DNA of 64,000 nucleotides from Streptomyces sp. 6-11-2. Its GTDB lineage: Bacteria; Actinomycetota; Actinomycetes; Streptomycetales; Streptomycetaceae. The stretch lies in assembly GCF_006540305.1 (NCBI RefSeq), contig NZ_BJOR01000001.1:806001-870000 (forward strand). The letters run 5' to 3'. Of this stretch, positions 1-8,813 are shown piece by piece (within the stretch, counting starts at the first letter, position 1; the number at the start of each line of letters is the position of its first letter). A program made the position numbers and the translations under genes. The notes under the pieces are model-generated. The model did no database searches, was not told the origin of the DNA, and worked only from the letters and a program-made list of their open reading frames with translations.

Positions 1-54
1 TGGCCGGGCGGTGCGGTGACGGGCCGGCCGCTCGCGGTGTGCGGGGACGGGCCG

Positions 55-138
55 GCCCCTGGCGAGGCACGGGGAGGGGCAGGCCCCTGGCGAGGCGCGG
101 GAAGGGGCAGGCCCCTGGCGAGGCATGGGGAGAGACCG
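55..138. repeat. 28-bp tandem repeat, three copies
   Basis: Three head-to-tail 28-bp units start at 55, 83 and 111, each beginning GCCCCTGGCGAGGC. A more diverged fourth unit may precede them. The first two units differ at only a few bases and the third decays at its end. The array lies upstream of the ctaD-type gene and does not look coding. Confidence 0.8.
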
Positions 139-173
139 GCGTTGGGGTCCCGGAACGCCGCCGGGGCCAAGCA

Positions 174-222
174 GGGCTTTTGGGCCCTATCCGCATCCCC
201 GTGCAGGGACTGTTCGGCCCTA
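174..222 (+). promoter_or_regulatory. Two tandem hypoxia/NO-type (DevR/OsdR-like) boxes
   Basis: Two related elements lie 32 bp apart: GGGCTTTTGGGCCCTAT at 174-190 and GGGACTGTTCGGCCCTA at 206-222. The match extends outward, so about 30 bp is a direct repeat with one gap. The GGGnC-spacer-GGCCCT form resembles the boxes bound by DevR/OsdR response regulators in actinomycetes. That identification is from memory of the motif, not a search. The boxes sit about 130-180 bp before the oxidase start. A similar pair occurs at 25517-25553. Confidence 0.5.
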
Positions 223-350
223 TCGGCACCCCGTACCCCTCCGGCGATCATGAGGCGGCGGCCGGGAGGGTCGGGTCCGTTCCTCAACCGGAGCACCTCC
301 GGGCTCGTCGTTGTGTCGATGAACCAAGCAGATGCGGAGGGCACCGTCCG

Positions 351-2192
351 GTGGACGAGGTGCGCATACAACAGGCGGCGGCAGCGCGGCCGGAAGCCCC
401 GGAAGACGGGGACGAGGCCACGCCGGCTCCCGGTACCACGGTGGCGGACAAGGACGCGGCCCGTGGCCCAGTGACAGGAGGGCAGGCGGCCCAGATCCCA
501 GGGCACGGCGCCGTGCGGCCCTCGTGGGTGGAGTGGCTGACCACCACCGACCACAAGAAGATCGGGACGCTGTATCTCGTCACCGCCTTCGCGTTCTTCG
601 TCCTCGGTGGCGTGATGGCGCTGGTGATGCGCGCCGAACTCGCCCGCCCCGGACTGCAGATCATGTCGAACGAGCAGTTCAACCAGGCGTTCACGATGCA
701 TGGCTCGATCATGCTGCTGATGTTCGCGATGCCGCTCTTCACCGGCTTCGCGAACTGGATCATGCCGCTGCAGATCGGGGCGCCCGACGTCGCCTTCCCG
801 CGGCTGAACATGCTCGCCTACTGGCTGTTCCTGTTCGGCTCCCTCATCGCCGCCGGCGGTTTCCTCACCCCTCAGGGCGCCGCCGACTTCGGCTGGTTCC
901 TGTACGCGCCGCTGTCGGACGCGGTGCACTCGCCGGGCATCGGGTCCGACATGTGGATCATGGGTGTGGCGCTGTCCGGCTTCGGCAGCATCCTCGGCTC
1001 GGTCAACTTCATCACCACGATCATCTGCATGCGCGCGCCCGGCATGACCATGTTCCGCATGCCGATCTTCACCTGGAACGTGCTGCTGACCGCGCTCCTC
1101 GTGCTGCTCGTCTTCCCCGTGCTCGCGGCGGCGCTGTTCGCCCTGGAGATGGACCGCAAGTTCGGCAGCCACATCTTCGACTCGGCCAACGGCGGGGCAC
1201 TGCTGTGGCAGCACCTGTTCTGGTTCTTCGGCCATCCCGAGGTGTACATCCTGGCGTTGCCGTTCTTCGGCATCGTCAGTGAGGTCATCCCGGTCTTCGC
1301 CCGCAAGCCGATGTTCGGCTACATGGGCCTGATCGGCGCCACCATCTCCATCGCGGGCCTGTCGCTGACCGTGTGGGCACACCACATGTACGTCACCGGC
1401 GGCGTACTGCTGCCCTTCTTCTCCTTCATGACGTTCCTGATCGCGGTCCCGACCGGGGTGAAGTTCTTCAACTGGATCGGCACCATGTGGAAGGGCTCGC
1501 TGAGCTTCGAGACACCGATGCTGTGGACGGTGGGCTTCCTGATCACGTTCCTCTTCGGCGGTCTCACCGGAGTGATCCTGGCCTCCCCGCCGCTGGACTT
1601 CCATCTGTCCGACTCGTACTTCGTGGTGGCGCACTTCCACTACACGATCTTCGGCACGGTGGTGTACGCGATGTTCGCCGGATTCCACTTCTGGTGGCCG
1701 AAGTTCACGGGCAAGATGCTCGACGAACGGCTCGGCAAGATCACGTTCTGGACCCTCACGGTGGGTTTCCACCTCACGTTCCTGGTCCAGCACTGGCTGG
1801 GCGTCGAGGGCATGCCGCGCCGGTACGCCGACTACCTCGCGGCCGACGGCTTCACCACACTCAACACCCTTTCCTCGATCGGGTCGTTCGTGCTCGGCCT
1901 GTCGCTGCTGCCGTTCTTCTACAACGTCTGGAAGACCGCCAAGTACGGCAAGCGGGTCGGCGTCGACGACCCGTGGGGCTACGGCCGCTCCCTGGAGTGG
2001 GCGACCTCCTGCCCGCCGCCGCGGCACAACTTCACCTCCCTGCCCCGGATTCGGACCGAGTCCCCGGCGTTCGACCTGCACCACCCGGAGATCTCCGGGG
2101 TCACGGGTGTCACCGGGTTCGGCGGGGCCGCCGGTGTCGCCGGGGCTGCCAGGGACGCAGGGCGGGCCGAGGTGGAAGAGGCGGCGAGGTAG
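351..2192 (+). CDS. ctaD: Cytochrome c oxidase subunit I (aa3 type), second-copy form
   Basis: This is the haem-copper catalytic subunit that reduces oxygen to water and pumps protons in the plasma membrane. From the [11 protein letters not shown] start of the conserved core it keeps the haem a histidine in FTMHG, the GHPEVY motif with CuB histidine and tyrosine, the WAHHMYVTG histidine pair, the K-channel lysine in PTGVKFFNW and the VAHFHY haem a3 region. The C-terminus is a Gly/Ala/Val tail unlike that of standard Streptomyces CtaD. The 5' end is unclear. GTG at 351 has GGAGG about 10 bases upstream, and in-frame GTGs at 441 and 471 are alternatives. No subunit II or III genes are adjacent, so it is probably a paralogue that uses partners encoded elsewhere. 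The boxes at 174-222 suggest control by oxygen or NO. Confidence 0.9.
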   Translation: MDEVRIQQAAAARPEAPEDGDEATPAPGTTVADKDAARGPVTGGQAAQIPGHGAVRPSWVEWLTTTDHKKIGTLYLVTAFAFFVLGGVMALVMRAELARPGLQIMSNEQFNQAFTMHGSIMLLMFAMPLFTGFANWIMPLQIGAPDVAFPRLNMLAYWLFLFGSLIAAGGFLTPQGAADFGWFLYAPLSDAVHSPGIGSDMWIMGVALSGFGSILGSVNFITTIICMRAPGMTMFRMPIFTWNVLLTALLVLLVFPVLAAALFALEMDRKFGSHIFDSANGGALLWQHLFWFFGHPEVYILALPFFGIVSEVIPVFARKPMFGYMGLIGATISIAGLSLTVWAHHMYVTGGVLLPFFSFMTFLIAVPTGVKFFNWIGTMWKGSLSFETPMLWTVGFLITFLFGGLTGVILASPPLDFHLSDSYFVVAHFHYTIFGTVVYAMFAGFHFWWPKFTGKMLDERLGKITFWTLTVGFHLTFLVQHWLGVEGMPRRYADYLAADGFTTLNTLSSIGSFVLGLSLLPFFYNVWKTAKYGKRVGVDDPWGYGRSLEWATSCPPPRHNFTSLPRIRTESPAFDLHHPEISGVTGVTGFGGAAGVAGAARDAGRAEVEEAAR

Positions 2193-2195
2193 GCC

Positions 2196-2756
2196 GTGCC
2201 ACACGCCGTCGCCGCCCTGGGAGCCGCGGCGCTCACCACCGCGGGCTCCGTCTGGTACGTGCCGGCCCTCGCCGACCTGCGGGCCGGCGCGGACCGGCCC
2301 GAGTCCCGGCGCATCGCCGCCGCGGCCTGCGTGACCGGCTGGGCCGGCACGGGCGCCCTCGCCGTGCTGCTGCTCGTCGCCGAGGCATGGTGGACGCCGG
2401 TCGCCGCGGCCGTCGCCGGCGCCACCGTCGCCACCGCCCTGCGCCTGCACGCCGCCGCCCGGCACAGACGCGAGGCCCGCGAGATGGCCCACCACTGGAC
2501 ACATCTGGGCCACGTCCCACCCCCGCCCGGCCCGTCCCGCTCCCGGAACGTCGTCGCCGGCGTCCTCGGCTGCGGCCTGGTCGCGGCGGTGACCGTGGCA
2601 GCCCTGCACGCCCTCTCCGGCCCGGCCGACGACCCCCGCTGGCTGACGGCCGCGGCCCCCGCCGCCGTCATGGGTGTGTTCCTCACCGCGGCGGCCGGGT
2701 ACGCCCACGCGACGCGCCCCGCCACGGCCGGCGTGCGGGAACCGCGACGGCGCTAG
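2196..2756 (+). CDS. Small membrane protein cotranscribed with ctaD paralogue
   Basis: The 186-residue protein begins with GTG three bases after the oxidase stop codon, so it is probably translationally coupled. It has about four hydrophobic segments: near the N-terminus, at about residues 48-75 as a pair, and two in the C-terminal half around 118-168. A charged, Arg/His-rich loop lies between the pairs. I do not recognise a family. Its position suggests a partner or assembly factor for the oxidase subunit, but that is inference. The stop codon TAG is part of a CTAG that is also the left end of the MITE at 2753-2981. Confidence 0.65.
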   Translation: MPHAVAALGAAALTTAGSVWYVPALADLRAGADRPESRRIAAAACVTGWAGTGALAVLLLVAEAWWTPVAAAVAGATVATALRLHAAARHRREAREMAHHWTHLGHVPPPPGPSRSRNVVAGVLGCGLVAAVTVAALHALSGPADDPRWLTAAAPAAVMGVFLTAAAGYAHATRPATAGVREPRRR

Positions 2757-2981
2757 TGCTGTGACCGGAAGGGTTCACCGGCTCGCGGCGCCCGGCACGG
2801 CACTCCCCCAGCCTTCGGCCGGGGGTACCCCCACGCCGCGTTGTCGCATCACCCGAGTACATCCAGTACGCGGGCAATGCTCCGCCTCGCGATGCTCCCC
2901 CACTGCCTGAAGGGCGTGGGAGGTGCCCCCAGCACCGGACGCCGCGAGCTTCCCGGCAAACCTTCCCGGCCACAGCACTAG
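2753..2981. mobile_element. MITE-like element with CTAG duplications
   Basis: About 221 bp are bounded by CTAG on both sides (2753-2756 and 2978-2981). The ends are an imperfect inverted repeat: TGCTGTGACCGGAAGG on the left matches TGCTGTGGCCGGGAAGG read inward from the right, and similarity continues for about 45 bp through CTCGCGGCG. The interior has further inverted repeats (CCCCAGCCTTCGGCCGGGGG) and no credible gene. This is the pattern of a non-autonomous element mobilised in trans, with a 4-bp CTAG target duplication. The helper transposase is not in the window. Confidence 0.75.
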
Positions 2982-3185
2982 CAAGGCGGACGGGCCTTGG
3001 TCGGAGCCCGTCAGGTCGGTTCGTCATGAAGGACCGTGTACGGAGGGAGGCCCCCGGGCGCTGCACCGCTCCTGTTCGCGGTGCAGCGGTTCGCCCAGCC
3101 GGGGAGGGACCGGCTGCCCTGTAGTCGAGCAGGCTCCCGACGGCGGAATCGGGCAGCGCGACAGGACGCTGAACCCAACTCCGCG

Positions 3186-3208
3186 TCGATGTAAGTTTCT
3201 TACATCGA
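3186..3208. promoter_or_regulatory. Perfect 10-3-10 dyad operator
   Basis: The arm TCGATGTAAG (3186-3195) and its exact reverse complement (3199-3208) flank TTT. The dyad ends about 107 bp before the start of the GHL10 glycosidase gene, so it is a good candidate operator for a sugar-responsive repressor (LacI, ROK or GntR type). The regulator cannot be named. The rest of 2982-3314 is non-coding and includes an AT-richer stretch at 3205-3235 that may hold the promoter. Confidence 0.6.
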
Positions 3209-3314
3209 ACGCTAGCGATTTGGTAACTATTTTCACCCCGCTCGTTGACCAGGCACGGCGCGCTGGGAACGGTGATCCGATCAAGCCGCTCCCGTCTCTC
3301 TTCAAGGAGTCCGC

Positions 3315-4886
3315 GTGACCGACACCGCGAACCACGGCTCGGCCGCACGTCGCCCCACGCGCCGCGTGCTGCTGCGGGCCGCAGGACTGATGGCCGGCCT
3401 GGCCGCCACGGGGTTGCCCGTCCCCGCTGCTGCGGCTGCCGCCGCCGACGGCACCCCGACCGCGTACCGCGACCGCGAGCTGCGTGGCGAGTGGATCGCC
3501 ACCGTCGCCAACATCGACTGGCCCTCGCGGACCGGACTGAGCCCCGCCGCACAGCAGGCGGAGTTCGTCGCGCTGCTCGACCACGCCGCATCGATCGGGC
3601 TCAACGCGATATTCGCGCAGGTCCGCCCGGCGGCCGACGCCTTCTGGCCGTCACGCTACGAGCCGTGGTCGCAGTACCTGACCGGCACTCAGGGCCAGGA
3701 TCCCGGCTACGACCCGCTGGGCTTCATGGTCGAGGCCGCGCACGACCGCGGGCTGGCCCTGCACGCGTGGTTCAATCCGTACCGCATCTCGCTGCAGTCC
3801 GACGTCACCAAGCTCGTGCCCGGCCACCCGGCGCGGCTGCACCCGGAATGGGTCGTCTCCTACGGCGGCCAGCTGTACTACAACCCAGGCATCCCGGCCG
3901 CCCGCGCCTTCGTCGAGAACGCCATCATGGACGCGGTGGAGCGCTACGAGATCGACGGCGTCCACTTCGACGACTACTTCTACCCCTACCCGGTGGGCGG
4001 CCAGGACTTCCCCGACGACGACGCCTTCGCCGCGTTCGGCACGGGCTTCACCGACCGGGCGGCCTGGCGCCGGCACAACGTGGACCTGCTGGTGCAGGAG
4101 GTGCGCGACCGAGTGCGCGAGGTCCGTCCCGAGGCGGCGTTCGGCATCAGCCCCTTCGGCATCTGGCGCAACGCGTCGAGCGACCCGCGGGGCTCGGCCA
4201 CCAACGGCACCCAGTCCTACGACGCGCTCAACGCCGACAGCCTGGGCTGGGTGCGCAAGGGCTGGGTGGACTACATCGCCCCGCAGCTGTACTGGAACAT
4301 CGGTCTTGCGGTGGCCGACTACGCCGCCCTCGCTCCGTGGTGGGCGCAGGCGGTCCGCGGCACCGACGTGCAGCTGTGGATCGGTCAGGCCGTGTACAAG
4401 GTCGGCGACCCCGCCCAGCCGGCCGCCTGGCAGGACCCCGCCGAGCTCTCCCGGCACCTGACGACGGACCGGGGGCTGCCGGAGATCAACGGCGAGATCC
4501 TGTTCAGCGCCACGGACGTGACCGCCGACCCGATCGGCGCGGTCACCCGGCTGACCGCCGACCACTGGCAGCGACCCGCGCTGCCACCGGTCCTGCCGAG
4601 ACTCGCCCGCGGGCCCGCACCACTGCCCCCGCTCGCGTCGGCGGCCCGGACGGCCGACGGCGGGATCCGGATCGAGGTGCGCTCCCGCGGCAACCACGTC
4701 CCCGCGCTGTACGCACTACGGCAGCACACCGCCGCCGACGACGGCCTCGTGGCCGTACTCACGGGCGCCCGCCACGCCGAGTGGACCGTCCCGGCAGCCC
4801 CGGAGGGCGCCAAGTACACGGTCACGTCGGTGGACCGCGCGAACCGAGAGAGCTCCCCGATCAGCGTTCGGCTGCCTCGCGGTTGA
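3315..4886 (+). CDS. Secreted glycoside hydrolase-like protein, GHL10 (DUF187) family
   Basis: The 523-residue protein has a twin-arginine signal (RRVLLRAAG, then an Ala-rich stretch to about residue 38). A GHL10 TIM-barrel follows, from RGEWIATVANIDWPS at about 53 to about 420. Typical motifs are HAWFNPYR and the acidic cluster DGVHFDDYFYPYP, which should hold active-site residues. The last 90 residues look like a fibronectin III-type beta domain. It is expected to be exported folded by TAT and to act on an extracellular polysaccharide or wall glycan. Substrates of this family are poorly known. GTG at 3315 has AAGGAG seven bases upstream, and the gene stands alone with the dyad at 3186-3208 in front. 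Confidence 0.88.
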   Translation: MTDTANHGSAARRPTRRVLLRAAGLMAGLAATGLPVPAAAAAAADGTPTAYRDRELRGEWIATVANIDWPSRTGLSPAAQQAEFVALLDHAASIGLNAIFAQVRPAADAFWPSRYEPWSQYLTGTQGQDPGYDPLGFMVEAAHDRGLALHAWFNPYRISLQSDVTKLVPGHPARLHPEWVVSYGGQLYYNPGIPAARAFVENAIMDAVERYEIDGVHFDDYFYPYPVGGQDFPDDDAFAAFGTGFTDRAAWRRHNVDLLVQEVRDRVREVRPEAAFGISPFGIWRNASSDPRGSATNGTQSYDALNADSLGWVRKGWVDYIAPQLYWNIGLAVADYAALAPWWAQAVRGTDVQLWIGQAVYKVGDPAQPAAWQDPAELSRHLTTDRGLPEINGEILFSATDVTADPIGAVTRLTADHWQRPALPPVLPRLARGPAPLPPLASAARTADGGIRIEVRSRGNHVPALYALRQHTAADDGLVAVLTGARHAEWTVPAAPEGAKYTVTSVDRANRESSPISVRLPRG

Positions 4887-4903
4887 CACGGCATCACCAC
4901 CCG

Positions 4904-4934
4904 CGGCCCGGTCCTGCCGCTCAGGGCCGGGCCG
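4904..4934. terminator. Hairpin between convergent genes
   Basis: CGGCCCGG (4904-4911) pairs with CCGGGCCG (4927-4934) across a 15-base loop, between the stop of the glycosidase gene and the stop of the convergent PASTA gene. No U-tract follows, as is usual in Streptomyces. Confidence 0.5.
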
Positions 4935-4989
4935 GGCTGCGGGAGGGGCCGGTCCCTGGGCCCCGCGGCTCCTTCCACTGTCCCTGCTG

Positions 4990-6726
4990 TCAGCCGGAGT
5001 TGTATCCCCATCGAGCCTTGCCGTCCTTGCCCATGAAGCACTTTGCGGGTCGCCCGTCGGCGGTCGTCGCAGTGGCACCGACAGGAGAGCAGTACTGCCC
5101 GAACCCGATACCGGTCTGACCTCCGCTTCCACCCGTGCCACCGCTGGTACTACCGCCCGAGCCGCCGGAGGACCCGCCGCTGGTGGTGCCGCCGCCGGGG
5201 ACACCACCGCTGCCGGCCGAGCCCCCACTTGTGCGGCCACCACCTGTGGTGCCGCCGCCCGAGGCGGTTCCGTACGAGGGCTGGGGGCGCGGCTCGGGCT
5301 TCGGCTTTGGTTCAGGCTTCGGCTTTGGTTGAGGCTTCGGCTCCGAGCTGGGTTCGGTACAGGGGGCGCCGAGGCCGATCAGCCACAGGTCGATCTGTGT
5401 CCCGGTCTGGACCTCGGTGTCGGGCTCCGGGTGCTGACGGCACACCCGCCAGTCGGCCAGGTCCTGCGGCTCCTCGTCCAGACGCTTGGCGTTATGGGCG
5501 TGGAAGTTGACTGTGCGATCGAAGCCGAGGGCGCTCAAGGTACGGGAGGCATGGTCGAACCGTTCACCGACGAGGTCCGGCATGACGATCCGGCGGGGGC
5601 CGTGCAGCCAGGTCGGGCACGCCTCCTCCTCCGGGACCGCGTACAGGGTCAGCATCCCGATCGACGGACGGACTGCCTCACCTTGGGATGGGCTCTGGAA
5701 GCAGACCTGCCAGCCGGTCGCGGTGGGATTCACCGGCCGCTGAGAAGAAGAGGCGTCGGCTGCCGACACGGTCTGCCACGGCTGAAGGCGGGCCTTCGCA
5801 GCCGCTGCAGTAAGAGAGATCCCGTTGAAGTCGGAAACGAGCAGGGCGTGTTCTGCGGGCGCTTGGGCCACGGCCTCCTCCCCGCTGGACCCCGGGTAGA
5901 GGCCGGCGGAGAGCACTCCGGCCGCAGCTACGGCCACGAGGACCGGGTGCCTGCGTATCCAGGTGGAAAACCGCGTCCCGCGACCAGGGCGCAAAGGGGA
6001 GTCGGGAGGCAGGACTTCACCCACGGCCTCGAGGAGTTCTCCCTTCGGGTCGAGCTTTGAGCCGTGCAGCTTGTGCGGCTTTCCGTCGGCAAGGACCTCG
6101 GCAGAGTTCAACATGCCGTATGTACGCCGGAGGATGCGCAAGGGCACGGGGACGCGGGTCGCTCTGGGCGCCAGGAGATTCCGGAGAAGGATGAGGCCGT
6201 TCCTGGTGAGCACGGCATAGCCCCAGCCGTTGTGGTAGACGGCCCGGACGACTTCCTCGGACCCGAGCTCTTCCAGTAGCACCTTCTTGAAGTCATGGGG
6301 CAGAGTGATGTTTTCGCCGGCGGCGGCCCTGGCCGTGCGCCAGTCCTCGGCCAGTGGATCGGGCACTCGCTTTCCGGCCCGCTCGATGAGTTCTCCGGAC
6401 GCGTCGAGCTGCGAGCCCCAGAGGCCGATACGCCGTCCGTTCACAGACACGTCCACGCGCCGCTTGGCGCCGTGCGCGGGGCTCAGAATCGCCAGAGGCC
6501 TCGGAACCCGCGTGGGAGCGTCTCCGCTCAGAAGGATGAGGGCGTCCACGGTCAGCGCGGCGTACCCCATCCCTGCCCGATAGAGGGCCAGCACCGTCTC
6601 CCCGGCCCGGAGGGTACGAAGCAGGGCCTCCGCCTTGCTGGTCGGCAGCGCGACACGTTCATGGGCCGCCACGGCCGCGGTGCGCGAGTCGTTCCGCAGT
6701 CGGCGCTGCGCGGAAGTTTCGGACAT
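4990..6726 (-). CDS. Membrane PASTA-domain protein with duplicated N-terminal module and C-terminal Cys motif
   Basis: The 578-residue protein has two related modules in its cytoplasmic half (about 33-118 and 150-235). They share the patterns LLRTLRAGE/LLEELGSEE, GYAALT/GYAVLT, LILL and GSQLD/GSKLD, and may be PH-like. One membrane segment follows at about 262-280. Outside it are about two PASTA-like repeats (one contains MPDLVGERFDHASRTLSALGF), a PKPEP tract, a Gly/Ser-rich linker and a C-terminal module with QYCSPVGATATT...KCFMGKDGKARWGY. PASTA domains in kinases such as PknB bind peptidoglycan fragments, but no kinase domain is present here. It may be a wall sensor or adaptor (inference). 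A possible leaderless promoter has TAACAT at 6733-6738, six bases before the ATG. Confidence 0.75.
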   Translation of the reverse strand: MSETSAQRRLRNDSRTAAVAAHERVALPTSKAEALLRTLRAGETVLALYRAGMGYAALTVDALILLSGDAPTRVPRPLAILSPAHGAKRRVDVSVNGRRIGLWGSQLDASGELIERAGKRVPDPLAEDWRTARAAAGENITLPHDFKKVLLEELGSEEVVRAVYHNGWGYAVLTRNGLILLRNLLAPRATRVPVPLRILRRTYGMLNSAEVLADGKPHKLHGSKLDPKGELLEAVGEVLPPDSPLRPGRGTRFSTWIRRHPVLVAVAAAGVLSAGLYPGSSGEEAVAQAPAEHALLVSDFNGISLTAAAAKARLQPWQTVSAADASSSQRPVNPTATGWQVCFQSPSQGEAVRPSIGMLTLYAVPEEEACPTWLHGPRRIVMPDLVGERFDHASRTLSALGFDRTVNFHAHNAKRLDEEPQDLADWRVCRQHPEPDTEVQTGTQIDLWLIGLGAPCTEPSSEPKPQPKPKPEPKPKPEPRPQPSYGTASGGGTTGGGRTSGGSAGSGGVPGGGTTSGGSSGGSGGSTSGGTGGSGGQTGIGFGQYCSPVGATATTADGRPAKCFMGKDGKARWGYNSG

Positions 6727-7088
6727 AGGCGGATGTTAACGGCCGTCAATCCGTGCCCGGACACCGGTACGGGTTACTCCAAGATGCCCATGACCTGCAC
6801 CGACTTCCCGAGGTCATCCGGCTCGTCGGCGGCACGCGTCCTCGGCCACGCCGGTCGCTGCCGCGAGCAGCGGCCGCGAGACCTGTGTCTCCAGTGGCCG
6901 GCGCTTCCGCTACGGCGGGCCACCCGACCACGGGAGCCGCGCCGGGAGCAGCGGTGCCGCAGGTCCGGGATGCCTTCGCCGACCTCCAAGCCACCTACGG
7001 CGACGGCTGCACCACCCCCGGGACGCGGAGGAGCCAGGTTGCGAACCTGCTCATGTCCGCATGGCGAGGTGGCGAGCCGTTGGTCCGG
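6727..7088. other. 362-bp non-coding gap
   Basis: The stretch lies between the start of the PASTA gene and the end of the response regulator gene. The left end should hold the PASTA promoter. On the plus strand, 6940-7080 can be read as VRDAFADLQATYGDG followed by RSQVANLLMSAW, which has a gene-like look. It has no credible start, RBS or recognisable family, so I treat it as non-coding or a decayed remnant. Confidence 0.4.
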
Positions 7089-7793
7089 TCATGGACCCGA
7101 GGGTCTGCTCGCCCCGAAGTCCCCGGGTCGCACCAGCCCCGTCTCATACGCAAGCACCACCGCCTGCGCCCGGTCCCGGAGGGACAGCTTGGCGAAGATG
7201 CGGGCCACGTGGGACTTCACCGTGGCTTCGCTCAGGGTCAGTTCGGTGGCCAGTTCGGCGTTGGAGAGGCCGCGGGCCAGCAGGGTCAGGACTTCCAGTT
7301 CGCGGGGGGTCAGGGTGGCCAGGTCGGTGTGCACGGTGGGTGTGCGGGCGGGCTCCGAGGCGAAGCGTTCGACCAGCCGGCGGGTGATGGACGGGGCCAG
7401 CAGGGCGTCGCCGGTGTCGACGAGGCGTACGGCCGCCGCCAGGTGTTCCGGGGTGACGTCCTTCAGCAGGAAGCCGCTGGCCCCGACGGACAGCGCGGTG
7501 TAGACGTAGCGGTCCAGGTCGAAGGTGGTCAGGATGAGGACCCGGCAGTCGGGAAGTCGTTCCAGGATGCGGCGGGTGGCTTCGAGGCCGTCCATGTTCG
7601 GCATGCGGATGTCCATCAGGACGACGTCCGGTCTGAGTTCACTCGCTGCCGCCAGCGCTTCCTCGCCGTCTGCCGCCTCCCCCACGACCTCGATGCCGCG
7701 GGCGGTCAGGATCAGCCGGAAGCCGGTTCTGATGAGCGTCTGGTCGTCGGCGATGAGGACGCGCGGCGCGGGCCCCGCGGTGGTCGTCGTCAT
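7089..7793 (-). CDS. NarL/FixJ-family two-component response regulator
   Basis: The 234-residue protein has a receiver domain at about 10-128, with acidic residues DD at 16-17, phosphoacceptor Asp61 in VVLMDIRMPN and the conserved Lys in FLLKD. A LuxR-type HTH follows at about 165-220 (LTPRELEVLTLLARGLSNAELATELTLSEATVKSH, split here by its two helices). It binds DNA after phosphorylation by the adjacent kinase. Its ATG overlaps the kinase stop (ATGA), so the two are one transcript. The divergent ABC exporter operon at 8814-11827 is the likely target. Confidence 0.93.
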   Translation of the reverse strand: MTTTTAGPAPRVLIADDQTLIRTGFRLILTARGIEVVGEAADGEEALAAASELRPDVVLMDIRMPNMDGLEATRRILERLPDCRVLILTTFDLDRYVYTALSVGASGFLLKDVTPEHLAAAVRLVDTGDALLAPSITRRLVERFASEPARTPTVHTDLATLTPRELEVLTLLARGLSNAELATELTLSEATVKSHVARIFAKLSLRDRAQAVVLAYETGLVRPGDFGASRPSGP

Positions 7794-8704
7794 GGGCGGT
7801 CCAGGGGGATGCGTGCCCTCACCCGGTAGCCGCCGCCGAGTCGGCGCCGGGCGTCCAGGTCTCCTCCGTACACCGCGACCCGCTCCCGCAGACCGAGAAG
7901 TCCACGGCCCGTGCCGTCCCCATGTCGTGGGGCGGCCGGTGCCGAGGCGGGCTGCGCGGGCGCGGTGCCGGTCAGCACGCTCGGGCCGGTGTTCAGGACC
8001 TCCACCCGCAGGGCGTGGTCCGCGTACCGCACGGTCACCTCGGCCTTGCCGCGGTCGCCGTGCTTGAGCGCGTTGGTCAGGGCCTCCTGGACGATGCGGT
8101 AGGCGGTCACGTCGACGCCCTCGGGCAGCGGGCGCGGCTCGCCGGAGATCCGTACCTCCACGGGCAGTCCGGCGAACGAGATCCGGTCCACGAGCGGGCC
8201 GAGCCGGTCGAGGCCGGGCTGCGGCGCCGGTCCCGCGGCCCCGCGGTCGCCTCCCGCGCCCGCGACCAGGTCCTCGTAGTCCGTGTCCTCGCCGCTCTGT
8301 GACGGCGCCAGCAGGCCCAGCAGATGCCGCAGGTCGGTCATCGCGCCGCGCCCCGCGTCCTCCACTGCCCTCAGGGCCGCCGCGGCCTCGTCCGGCATGG
8401 TGCCCAGCACCTCCCTCGCGGCCCCGGCCTGAACCACCATGAGGCTGACGTTGTGGCTGACGATGTCGTGCAACTCACGGGCGATACGGTCACGTTCGGC
8501 CGCAACCGCGGTACGGGCGGCGCTCGCCCGCTCCCGCTCCAGCAGCCAGCCGCGTTCCCCCACGACGGTCCGCCACCCGCGCCTCGTGCGCACCAGCGCC
8601 ACCGCCAGCCATCCGGCGGCCGCGCACGTCACGCCCAGCGCCGCCATCAGGGCGTCCGGCTCCCACTCCCACACGGAGGCCACCTTCGCAGAACGGCGTC
8701 CCAT
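7790..8704 (-). CDS. NarL-type sensor histidine kinase with short sensor region
   Basis: The kinase has a HisKA_3 dimerisation domain with phospho-His in ARELHDIVSHNVSL, and a HATPase domain with the N-box EALTNALKHG and the G-box GRGLLGLRERV. N-terminal to this there is only about 20 residues and one clear hydrophobic segment (ALMAALGVTCAAAGWLAVALV). Most kinases of this group have four or more membrane helices. The start is uncertain: ATG at 8704, ATG at 8710 and GTG at 8683 are possible, and none has a strong RBS. It forms a pair with the overlapping response regulator and is divergent from the ABC operon. Confidence 0.85.
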   Translation of the reverse strand: MGRRSAKVASVWEWEPDALMAALGVTCAAAGWLAVALVRTRRGWRTVVGERGWLLERERASAARTAVAAERDRIARELHDIVSHNVSLMVVQAGAAREVLGTMPDEAAAALRAVEDAGRGAMTDLRHLLGLLAPSQSGEDTDYEDLVAGAGGDRGAAGPAPQPGLDRLGPLVDRISFAGLPVEVRISGEPRPLPEGVDVTAYRIVQEALTNALKHGDRGKAEVTVRYADHALRVEVLNTGPSVLTGTAPAQPASAPAAPRHGDGTGRGLLGLRERVAVYGGDLDARRRLGGGYRVRARIPLDRP

Positions 8705-8813
8705 CCGCATCAGCCTGCGGATCCATGGGCCTGCATCCGGAGGATGAGGTGCGGGTCGGAGTGCCATCCAGGGGGCGATGCCGACGCGCCTGTCTTCGCC
8801 TAGCGTCCGGTTC

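Noticed and set aside
55..138. Possible CRISPR array from 28-bp repeats
   Set aside because: The units are contiguous with no spacers and decay outward. It is a simple tandem repeat.
6940..7080. Possible short plus-strand gene in the gap before the response regulator
   Set aside because: Some helix-like sequence is present, but there is no start, no RBS and no stop until deep inside the antisense of the response regulator gene.
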